Assembly: GCA_964035545.1 (NCBI GenBank)
Contig: OZ037771.1
Span: 124,001-188,000 of the forward strand
Origin: Bugula neritina
Taxonomy: Eukaryota; Bryozoa; Gymnolaemata; Cheilostomatida; Bugulidae
Direction: 5' to 3'
Length of the DNA stretch: 64,000 nucleotides
Under the pieces are notes generated by a model, which saw only the letters and a list, made by a program, of their open reading frames with translations, was not told the origin of the DNA and made no database searches. Below are positions 54,228 through 64,000 of the stretch, one piece after another (the first letter of the stretch is position 1; the number at the start of each line of letters is the position of its first letter). A program made the position numbers and the translations under genes.

Positions 54228-57200
54228 TTAGACGTTGAAGTATTCTCTAGTCTGAACTTCCTGTTTACTAAGCTTCACTTTATAAGGCTGTCTTAGCAAG
54301 TATTGGCCAGTTATTAGGGCATCCCGTGTCTTTATAAGCCAATCACTGTACTGTATTCTGTCCAGCGTATATCTGTATATTAATAAACAACTATACAGTA
54401 TATACTCACTACTATATATACTATACAGTATATATAGTAGTGAGTATATACAGCATACAGTAGATAGTATACAATAGACGGTATATACAGTATACAATAG
54501 ACGGTATATGCAGCATACAGTATACAATAGATGGTATATACAGTATATATAGTAGATAGTATATATAGTATACAGTAGATAGTATACAATAGACGGTATA
54601 TACAGTATATATAGTAGTGAGTATATACAGTAGATAGTATACAATAGACGGTATATACAGCATACAGTAGATAGTATACAATAGACGGTATATACAGCAT
54701 ACAGTAGATAGTATACAATAGACGGTATATACAGCATACAGTAGATAGTATACAATAGACGGTATATGCAGTATATATAGTAGTGAGTATATACAGTAGA
54801 TAGTATACAATAGACGGTATATGCAGTATACAGTAGATAGTATACAATAGACGGTATATGCAGTATATATAGTAGTGAGTATATACAGTAGATAGTATAC
54901 AATAGACGGTATATACAGTATACAGTAGATAGTATACAATAGACGGTATATGCAGTATATATAGTAGTGAGTATATACAGTAGATAGTATACAATAGACG
55001 GTATATGCAGTATATATAGTAGTGAGTATATACAGTAGATAGTATACAATAGACGGTATATACAGTATACAGTAGATAGTATACAATAGACGGTATATGC
55101 AGTATATATAGTAGTGAGTATATACAGTAGATAGTATACAATAGACGGTATATGCAGTATATATAGTAGTGAGTATATACAGTAGATAGTATACAATAGA
55201 CGGTATATGCAGTATATATAGTAGTGAGTATATACAGTAGATAGTATACGATAGACGGTATATGCAGTATATATAGTAGTGAGTATATACAGTAGATAGT
55301 ATACAATAGACGGTATATACAGTATACCTGCAGTCTGGCGCATAGTCCAACATTCCAGACAGCAGATCACGTATCTCCTGGGAGAGCAGGTCACGCACAC
55401 AGGGAGTGAATGCGAAGGCGGAGGAATAGTTTTTGGCGAGACTGTGGGAGGGAGCAGTAGAGACTCCAGTGACCATCGAGTATAGACACGCCCCCAGAGA
55501 CCATACGTCTGCTCTCGCCACGTCGTAACTGGTCTTTGAATGGTTCACCGACTCTGGCGCCTGGAAACCTACACAGGAGACTCGCTGTGTACACAGTGAG
55601 CAATGAAGTACAGGCTATATATAAGACTGAGTTGGGGGTATGCAAACTCACCCGGTACACCAACAGATAGATATGTAGGAGCCATGGCTATTTCAGTCAC
55701 TTTTGACAAGTCTATGAGCTTCACCTCATTGGATCTGTTGAGTAGAAAGTGGTGGAGGGAGATGTTCCTAATAGCAAATCCTGTAACAGTATGTACAGCA
55801 CATATAGTAGTGTGTACTGTGTAGTATAATATAGTATACAGTATATATAGTAGTGTGTAGTATAATATAGTATACAGTGTACAGCACATATAGTAGTGTG
55901 TAGTATAATATAGTATACAGTGTACAGCACATATAGTAGTGTGTAGTATAATATAGTATACAGTGTACAGCACATATAGTAGTGTGTAGTATAATACAGT
56001 ATATAGTATAAGCAGTATATAGTATATAGAGTAGTGTATATAGTATAAGCAGTATATAGTGTATAGAGTAGTGTATATAGAGTAGTGTTGCTGTGCTAGG
56101 CCATCACCTTGCTGGTGTATGTAATTTACTGCAGAGAACATCTGACGGAAGTATTTAACTGCCACATTTTCTGTCATTAATTTAGTCTTTTCCAGGATAC
56201 GAGAGAGGCGGCCATTACAACAAAACTCTAGAAGGATGGCTGTTTTCCTGGACTTCGTATCTATAGCTAGAAAAGCATAATATATTACATTGCCAATGCA
56301 CTGTGAAGGTAACGATATTAAGGTAGTGATATGAAGATAGCGATATGAAGATAGTGATATGAAGATAGTGATATGAAGGTAGTGATATGAAGATAGCGAT
56401 ATGAAGGTAATGATATGAAGGTAATGATATGAAGATATTGGTAGTGATATGAAGATAGTGATATGAAGGTAGTGATATGAAGATAGTGATATGAAGATAG
56501 CGATATGAAGGTAGTGATATGAAGGTAGTGATATGAAGATAGCGATATGAAGGTAGTGATATGAAGGTAGTGATATGAAGATAGTGATATGAAGATAGTG
56601 ATATGAAGATAGCGATATGAAGATAGCGATATGAAGGTAGTGATATGAAGATAGCGATATGAAGGTAGTGATATGAAGATAGTGATATGAAGGTAGTGAT
56701 ATGAAGATAGTGATATGAAGGTAGTGATATGAAGATAGTGATATGAAGGTAGTGATATGAAGGTAGTGATATGAAGGTAGTGATATGAAGGTAGTGATAT
56801 TAAGGTAGTGATATCAAAGTAACGATATGAAGGTAGTGATATGAAGATAGTGATATGAAGGTAATGATATGAAGGTAGTGATATGAAGGTAGTGGTATGA
56901 AGATAGCGATATGAAGATAGTGATATGAAGATAGTGATACGAAGATAGCGATATGAAGATAGCGATATGAAGGTAGTGATATGAAGATAGCGATATGAAG
57001 GTAGTGATATGAAGGTAGTGATATGAAGGTAGTGATATGAAGATAGTGATATGAAGGTAGTGATATGAAGATAGTGATATGAAGGTAGTGATATGAAGGT
57101 AGTGATATGAAGGTAGTGATATGAAGGTAGTGATATTAAGGTAGTGATATCAGAGTAACGATATGAAGGTAGTGATATGAAGATAGTGATATGAAGGTAA

Positions 57201-59850
57201 TGATATGAAGGTAGTGATATGAAGGTAGTGATATGAAGGTAGTGGTAGCGATATGAACTTACTATCAAACAATTTGATGATATGCCGGTGCTGAAATCTC
57301 CTGAGATACTGTATTTCTTTCAAATCATGTGTCGTTTCTAAACAGGGACGATAACTCCGGAGTTCTCGTTTACACACATGATCACCTGAGTTGGTGAGCT
57401 TTATGATCATATACCTACAGATAGATAGTATGATGTACTATATTACTAGCATATGATCATATACCTACAGATAGTATGATGTACTATATTACTAGCATAT
57501 GATCATATACCTACAGATAGTATGATGTACTATATTACTAGCATATGATCATATACCTACAGATAGTATGATGTACTATATTACTAGCATATAATCATAT
57601 ACCTACAGATAGATAGTATGATGTACTATATTGTTAGCATATAATCATATACCTACAGATAGATAGTATGATGTACTATATTGTTAGCATATGATCATAT
57701 ACCTACAGATAGATAGTATGATGTACTATATTGTTAGCATATAATCATATACCTACAGATAGATAGTATGATGTACTATATTGTTAGCATATAATCATAT
57801 ACCTACAGATAGATAGTATGATGTACTATATTACTAGCATATGATCATATACCTACAGACAGATAGTATGGTGTACTATATTACTAGCATATAATCATAT
57901 ACATAAATACCTGTGATTATGTTCCTCATAGCCAACGAAAATGTTTGAATAGCAGCCTTTATATAAATGTTCTAGACAGAATATTCCATGAGATGTAATG
58001 TCTCTAATAGATGTATCTAGACAGTTCTTTCCTGTAGACATCAGTGTCTTCTTACAGAGAGGTAAAGGGGGATATTGGTGTTCTATGCTGTGACCTGGGT
58101 ACAAGTTGTATACTGAGATACTAGTTATATACTGAGATACTAGTTATATACTGAGATACTAGTTATATACTGAGATACTGGTTATATACTGAGATACTAG
58201 TTATATACTGAGATACTAGTTATATATACTGAGATACTAGTTATATACTGAAATACTAGTTATATACTGATATACTAGTTATATACTGAGATACTAGTTA
58301 TATACTGAGATACTAGTTATATACTGAGATACTAGTTATATACTGAGATACTAGCTATATACTGAGATACTAGTTATATACTGAGATACTAGTTATATAC
58401 TGAGATACTAGTTATATACTGAGATACTAGTTATATATACTGAGATACTAGTTATATACTGAGATACTAGTTATATATACTGAGATACTAGTTATATACT
58501 GAAATACTAGTTATATACTGATATACTAGTTATATACTGAGATACTAGTTATATACTGAGATACTAGTTATATACTGAGATACTAGTTATATACTGAAAT
58601 ACTAGTTATATACTGAAATACTAGTTATATACTGATATACTAGTTATATACTGATATACTAGTTATATACTGAGATACTAGTTATATACTGAGATACTAG
58701 TTATATACTGAGATACTAGTTATATACTGATATACAAGTTACTTACTTAGAGGGCATTTAACTTTGCAGACAATGCTGTTCAGTTTAGCATCTGATCCAT
58801 CTGATATTATAGCCATACATTCATGAGGTTTACGATAACTAGGAGAGGGTCTCAATCCGTCTCCAACAGCTGCACAATTATCAGCATTTCTAACAAATCC
58901 AGTAGCACCGCTGTAGATTAAAGAGTTCATGTAAACTGAAAGTGAAATGAATATGGAAGGCACTAAAATGTTTAATATAATATAATACCATGTAGTCACA
59001 GCAACTAATAGACTCACCATTAATAACTAATGACTGCTGGTAACTCACTACTAATAACTAATGACTACTGGTAACTCACCGAGTGTCTGGAAAAAGCCGC
59101 CCGTGAGGGAGAGAGAGCACCTTTGAGAAGGCACTCACAGACTTTGGTGTGACCACAGAGTCCGCCATGCGGTCATATCTGTGAAAGGAAGTGTGGGCGT
59201 GTCCCAACTGACTCTGTGCACCAACGATGCCTGGCAGCGACACAGACGAGCCGCGAGCATGATTCAGCCCATCCCTGGTGTCCCCAGTGTCGGTGTCCCT
59301 GCATATATACGTGATGTGTGTGTGTATACGTGATGTGTGTGTGTGTATATACATGATATATGTGTATATACATGATATGTGTCTATACATGATATATATG
59401 TGTATATACATGATATGTGTGTATACATGATATATATGTAAACTACAATACTAATATATTATATAGATGTGTGCGAGTGTGTAGAAGAGTAAAAGTTTAC
59501 CACTGACATGGGTTCAAGGGTGTCATGAGCCGACTGGTTGTAGTTTCTCTCAGAAAGTGAGATCCCACTAACAGACTTGGAGATCTTATTTGGTGGAGAG
59601 GAGGAAGATTGCTCAGTTAGCATCAACAAGGGGGCGTGACTACTGAACATGGTTAGCTTTCTCTTACGATCAGAATCACCATCACTACAATATAAATACT
59701 ACTGTCAGCGAGTTATAAAATTAAATTGATACTAAATCAAAATGAAAAATTAATGTTCTTGCACAGATAGAAGTCTTACTCACTACTTATATCATCAAAT
59801 TTCTAAACTTTTTACCTGGTTTGAAGGTCATCACAGTCAGGAAAGCTCAT
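54228..59850 (-). CDS. Predicted pseudokinase (CAMK-like fold), ten exons
   Basis: Exons: 59850-59816, 59684-59508, 59298-59080, 58910-58747, 58094-57911, 57414-57263, 56266-56108, 55780-55652, 55568-55328, 54372-54228; in phase, 534 aa. Residues 1-220 are Ser-rich with no known domain. The kinase domain follows: a glycine-loop counterpart LYKGCYSNIF (242-251) with only one of three glycines, beta-3 Lys265 (YMIIK), alpha-C Glu in DLKEIQYLRRF, catalytic-loop counterpart FAIRNISLHHFLL where HRD is I-R-N (367-369), Lys is Ser371 and Asn is His374, and DFG is D-L-S (387-389). The activation segment end (VGVPGFQAPES) and C-lobe (ADVWSLGACLYSMVTG, DCRYTLDRI) are well kept. The fold is thus preserved but catalysis is unlikely. 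The exon 2 donor (AT/GTCAGT) is weak and chosen on phase. Family not recognised. Confidence 0.82.
54405..55322. repeat. Compound minisatellite, pseudokinase intron 9
   Basis: About 30 copies of acagtagatagtatacaata / gacggtatatgcagtatata modules. It reads open in three minus-strand frames as an artefact. Confidence 0.95.
55800..56090. repeat. Compound minisatellite, pseudokinase intron 7
   Basis: Copies of a unit of about 43 bp (core cagcacatatagtagtgtgt), then of tatagtataagcagtatata. Confidence 0.9.
56320..57252 (-). repeat. 14-bp minisatellite with 336-bp higher-order period, pseudokinase intron 6
   Basis: About 66 copies of aggtagtgatatga. A variant cluster (gatattaagg...gatatcaaagtaacg) at 56796 recurs at 57132, i.e. 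336 bp = 24 units. The minus-strand intron starts GTAAGTTCATATCGCTACC, so the unit derives from bases at the donor. Confidence 0.95.
57411..57905 (-). repeat. 47-51-bp acceptor-plus-exon minisatellite, pseudokinase intron 5
   Basis: Exon 6 starts atctgtag/GTATATGATCAT on the minus strand. About nine intronic copies contain the same acceptor and up to 12 exon bases. Confidence 0.93.
58108..58740 (-). repeat. 19-bp minisatellite, pseudokinase intron 4
   Basis: About 33 copies of tactagttatatactgaga. The intron's first bases (GTAAGTAACTTGTATATCAG) resemble the reverse-strand unit. Confidence 0.95.
59300..59445. repeat. TG/TA-rich tatacatgata repeat, pseudokinase intron 2
   Basis: Irregular copies of tgtatacatgatatatgtg before exon 3. 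His/Tyr/Ile-rich frames here are artefacts. Confidence 0.8.
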
Positions 59851-60374
59851 AATAATTAGTTCGCATTCAGTAGAAAAAAATTTAACAGCAAAGTGTATAA
59901 ATTTTTAAATCAGAAAAATGAAAAGAATTAGTGAATATAAAACCATAAAAAACTAGTTGCTAACTTATTACTAAATCTCTTTTTTACATTCACATTACAA
60001 CAACAAACAATGATGTCATAAATTAATGGCTTCCATTTGGCAAACATTAAGTATAGTGTACTGTGCTTTCCCTTTGTACCACTTAACCGAATAATTTACA
60101 ACAAACAGTTCAACTACAATTACTCACATTGATGCTAACACACCCTGAACAGACTAAAGTTTCTTGAATACAAAGATATAACATTATCAATCTTCATAGA
60201 AATGCTCTGCTAATGCTAATGCTGTGCTAATGCCCCTGGTGTTCTATTAGATTTGACAAGAAATAAGGATACTCCTGCATTACACAAACACACTACATAA
60301 AACTAACAACTAACTTCGAATATCGTATTTACAATTCGAGGCTAAAATAGCAGTCTCAAAATCTATGAAATAAA
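59851..60374. other. Intergenic DNA, pseudokinase / XRCC2-like
   Basis: 524 bp of AT-rich DNA between the pseudokinase start and the XRCC2-like stop (both minus strand). It must hold the pseudokinase promoter; nothing distinctive is seen. Confidence 0.5.
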
Positions 60375-61176
60375 TTAAAAAAATAACTCTTTTTTACAAA
60401 GCCTGGTGGGGCCATCTTTGCTGGTCTGTTTTATAGTGAGAAAATGTTTTAGACAGTCATTTGAGGGTCGAGTCACCTTCCAGTATATGTCAGCGGATTC
60501 TGCAAGCTTAACAGGTGGAAAACCAATAGCGTGAGAAGATATAAATATAACAGCCACGTTGCAGAGTTGGGTGAGCTGTGTTAGTGAAGTGTGAAGGTGG
60601 GATAAATCAGCCTTAGTCATGCTGTATACATTACTACAATTACAAACAAGCACAGTTATCTTCTCTTCTACAACTGTCTCCTTTATGCTGGCGAGTAGAC
60701 AGAAGAGTTGCAGAGAGGTAGAGGGTCTGAACACCTTAACTCGAGATGGAGAGGAGGAGATTACCTTGTCACATACAGAGCTAGAGACTCCTTCAGATTT
60801 TAGTTTCTGCTCTAAACCTTCCAAGACAGCCAACATATTCAGCTGATACGCCTGCAATACACGTTAAACAGCCAATGATAACACTACAAGTCTACAATTA
60901 CAACTACTATAGAATTCAAACCCCAAACCCCTCGTATGACAGAATGCTAACCAAATCCAAGAGCAGAATATTTCTTTCGAATCCACCATAAGCTTGGGGC
61001 AAAACTGTCTCCACAACCAGCTTGGTAAGCATTGCTGCTTTTGAAAAACTACAAGGAGTTGAAAGAAAGATGGTGTTGCCCGTACGAAACTCTCCAAACA
61101 GTGAGCTCTTCAACGTTTCTGTAGGTTTCAGTCGAAGCAACAATTCCACCCCAGTTTCTTCACAGAGGCTTGACAT
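60375..61176 (-). CDS. XRCC2: XRCC2-like RAD51 paralogue, two exons
   Basis: Nuclear RAD51-family protein of homologous recombination (BCDX2 complex). Exons 61176-60952 and 60851-60375 join in phase to 233 aa (human 280). The N-terminus aligns with human XRCC2 from memory: ETGVELLLRLK (human ESGTELLARLE), SSLFGEF, a beta strand, AAMLTKLVVETVLPQAYGGFE (human [20 protein letters not shown]), ILLLDL, then AYQLNMLAVLEGLEQKL. The Walker A position (GPEGTGKT in human) reads TPCSFSKA, keeping Lys but losing the glycines. A Walker-B-like ITVLVCNC and VAVIFISSHA follow; the C-terminus is shorter than human. Best match is XRCC2; another divergent RAD51 paralogue is the alternative. Confidence 0.82.
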
Positions 61177-64000
61177 CTAAAAATATTCAAACAATCCCAG
61201 TTCTTCTAAGCAAAGAGAGTAAATTTGGAGATCAAAATCATCAAAAAAGGTGCAGCATTTTTTATGCTGAAAACTCAATATAGAGTGACTAACCAGAACA
61301 TTATAAAACAATTCGCAGAGCACTTTATATATATAAATTTATGCAAACAATAATTCTAGCTTAAATACCATTTTTACATATTTATAAACTTTACAAAGTC
61401 AACAAAAGGTGAAACAATTTGCTAACATCTGTTCAAAATTCACCAGAAAACATTTTTGCTTAAACAAATAATTTCTTTGACTCAATATTTGAACATAAAC
61501 TTCAAGGCGTGGGCTTTGCTTTCACTTCAGATTTTTAAAACTACAATTTCACTTTAAAAGTGACCACCAACCACCAAGAAGTTTCACTATCATCAAAATG
61601 AAGACTGTGAGCACCATTAGTAGTGCTCTTTTAGCATTAGTGTATTACAGACAAAATGGTGAAGATACTGATAGCGCAGCACATATAGCAGCAGTAGAAA
61701 CAACAAATGCAATATTCAGTATACCAACAACATTCATATAATTATTGTCATCTCAATTAGTATAACTAATTTGACCTAATATTGTTATTTGTCATACTAT
61801 TATTACATCATAATAAATTGGCATTACCATAGAACTTGCCAGTAGTCTTAGAAACATTAATCTACTGTTGAAATAAATAATTATTTCTAATAAAATATAA
61901 ATTGTATTATATACGATTAATTATCAATTTTACTATTATTAATAATAATACCAAGTCGACTACTATTACTTATGCTACAAGTAAAAGTTAAGCTAATACT
62001 AATACTAGTAAAACTACAAGTATCTACTGTACACATCCACATAATGGCAATCATAGTGATATTGATTGCTGATAGTGACACTGATAGTATGAGACTCGGA
62101 CTGAGTATAACTATTACTATGATCATGATTTATTGATTATCATTACTCATCAGGATAGCAAAGAAAATATTATGATAGCACTACCATAAATATTGTGTAT
62201 TTATTATTAATTATAATATGCTTAATATAGCTAAAGTAGCCAGCTAGAGTGGAAGATGTCGACTCGCCAGAGTGAGTGCGATAAATGATAATCACAGTTT
62301 CACAATCACTATCACTATGACTATCACTATCAGAGTCAGATTGAAATTAGTTGCCACCAGCAGGTGTTGTTTGGAACATCAAACATTTTGATATAATGTC
62401 GTTGAAAAGTTTAAGATAAAATACTCAACAAAGTTTGGGTAACAGGCAGAGATGTAGTGGCAAAAACATTCTAGGCCATACTCTCAGGCCGGGGTTCAGG
62501 GGGCCGCCCAGGCACCCGGCGGGGTCTGGGGCAGCGCCCCGCCGCTGAAGCCCTCAGAGCTCTTCTAATGCAAATTTATGCAATTTAAAGCCATTGTGAA
62601 TTCTAATTCTTCTGAAAAAATCTGTGTTGAAATGTGCACCTCACTATTATTTTCATACCATACCAGCTACATGACCACTGGGCATTGCTGCAAACTATAT
62701 AAATATTCAGTATTGTCCCATACCTGTTGACTGTAATTTTAAATGTAGTCTTACTCAACTGCAGTTAGGTTTGTTCTGACATGCACTAAGTCCAAACTGT
62801 ACAGAACAATTGCTGAAGATCTCAAAAAGATGGAAGGATAAAGGCAGGTAACAAGTGCTCTTCAAATGCAACCTGATTATTTTATTAATAACTAATAGAC
62901 TGACGTTCCCAGAAAAAGAATAATAGATCAGAAAAGAGGCAGATTGCAAATCAGAAAATGTGTGTTGGTTATTTATAAAGAGCAATTTGAATTGATAACT
63001 CATTGGCAAGCAGAAATTGGTTAAAAACCTAATTGGAGTTTATTAGAGTATTAGTCTAAACCATAAGGAGATACCACCACACCTTCTAACACACAATAAA
63101 GCACACCTAAGAAGAGTATGTTAACTTGGTTTTAAAATAAAACCCCTGAGCTTTCACTAGACACATCAAGGAAACATACCCCAAATGAAAGAATTTGACA
63201 GGTTTAATATGTGTTAACCTAGAAGATGATTAAATATAAAGCCAAATGTTAGTTATTACAATCAACCATAAACTGTTACTTATGGTGGTGTACAGTTTGC
63301 AAAACCTCATTGCATTGATATAATTAACATGCAATAACGCTAGGTTTTTGAGCAAAATGTGGACATAGTACCTGTAGACCTCAGTGATAAATTTTCGTTA
63401 ACCTCTCCTACACAACTGGTACTGTTTCTTGAAGACATTTTGATTTTATTTCTGGATTTTTGATTTTATTTTTGGATTTCATGTTGGTTTTTTAAAATTC
63501 CATTGCTTATTGACAAAATACAAGTCCACACAAGATAGATAAGGGCAACTTTCTAGCTGTCACTGCCTAATTGTGCTAGAATAAAAATTTAAAAACCATG
63601 TTGTAGATCTTCCTGTTCCTTAGAGCACCTGCTTTTTCGAGTTTTCAATATTTTTTTTGCAAAGTTATAGACAAAAAACTACCCATTTTGGCCAATTTTA
63701 TCTGAAAAGTTTATTTTTCAAAATCTGCCAAATATCTCAGCAGGAAAGTATGGTATTGGAATAGAACAAACACTGTCGGAAACCTGAGAAATTTATGCAT
63801 AGCAAATTTTTTGATCCTTTCAATAGCCTTCATAGATTTTCTACAAATTAGTGATTTATACACTTAAATGAAATATTTCTTCCTTAGCAATCACCAATGC
63901 TCAGCACTTCGAGCTTCAGTGAACACGTAGAGATGAGAAGATGGAATGTTGATAGCTGCTTATTATTCATAGTGTAATCTCAGGCTAAACAATCACAAGT
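61177..64000. other. Gene-free right end of the window
   Basis: AT-rich DNA with no splice-supported exon on either strand and no array. The XRCC2-like promoter must sit near 61200. A GC-rich island at 62485-62560 is the only compositional anomaly. Confidence 0.5.
62485..62560. other. GC-rich island, possible transposon remnant
   Basis: About 75 bp rich in ggggcc / gccccgcc in otherwise AT-rich DNA, including the self-complementary ggggcagcgcccc. This resembles conserved tails of some interspersed elements; family not recognised. Confidence 0.35.

Noticed and set aside
54228-55548. Tyr/Ile/Leu-rich frames next to kinase sequence
   Set aside because: Produced by the intron 9 array; exon 9 (DCR) to exon 10 (YTLDRIQ) join in phase.
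59173-59373. Alternative frame GHRHWGHQGWAESC in pseudokinase exon 3
   Set aside because: Does not continue into the following exon; the other frame (DTDTGDTRDGLNHARG) is open through to the next donor and in phase with a GTCAGT donor in exon 2.

Overview
This window is nuclear DNA of an intron-rich animal. All the identifiable genes are metazoan-type (linear-ubiquitin ligase HOIP, 4EHP, EIF1AD, an ABCC5-like transporter, a CYP4V-like P450, XRCC2, an alpha-1,2-fucosyltransferase). The genes are close together on both strands, the intergenic DNA is very AT-rich, and most introns are filled with minisatellites. An early-branching animal such as a sponge would fit, but the sequence does not settle the species. 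All gene models were assembled by hand from GT..AG splice sites and checked for phase; eight of them close to an uninterrupted frame with every exon in phase.

Layout: (1) 1-1268 (+) last coding exon of a GT11 fucosyltransferase. (2) 2849-7450 (+) nine-exon CYP4V-like P450, 509 aa. (3) 7793-13217 (-) nine-exon uncharacterised protein with a C-terminal Myb/SANT-like domain, 532 aa. (4) 13904-17087 (-) tentative two-exon small secreted protein. (5) 17261-32893 (+) 28-exon ABCC5-like full ABC transporter, 1419 aa, divergent from (4) across 173 bp. (6) 34093-43770 (-) 18-exon RNF31/HOIP, 1205 aa. (7) 45637-47122 (-) four-exon EIF1AD, 159 aa. (8) 50074-53406 (+) seven-exon EIF4E2/4EHP, 221 aa. (9) 54228-59850 (-) ten-exon predicted pseudokinase, 534 aa. 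(10) 60375-61176 (-) two-exon XRCC2-like protein, 233 aa. From 61177 to the end I see no gene. The genes are an unrelated housekeeping/stress assortment, not an operon or pathway cluster.

The striking feature is the minisatellites. Many are not just inside introns but are built on the splice junction: the repeat unit copies the last bases of the exon plus the 5' splice site, or the 3' splice site plus the first bases of the next exon. This gives rows of near-identical candidate splice sites (P450 intron 8, ABCC introns 4, 14 and 25, HOIP introns 7, 10, 11 and 13, EIF1AD intron 1, Myb-gene introns 4, 6 and 8, kinase intron 5). HOIP intron 13 consists entirely of ten 21-bp units and is stop-free and in frame. 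This recurrent pattern is the best candidate for an undescribed process here. Other items are a perfect 97-bp inverted repeat in a HOIP intron, higher-order repeat structure, a tRNA-derived SINE-like pair, a HOIP with Asp in place of the catalytic-site His, and a pseudokinase lacking HRD and DFG.
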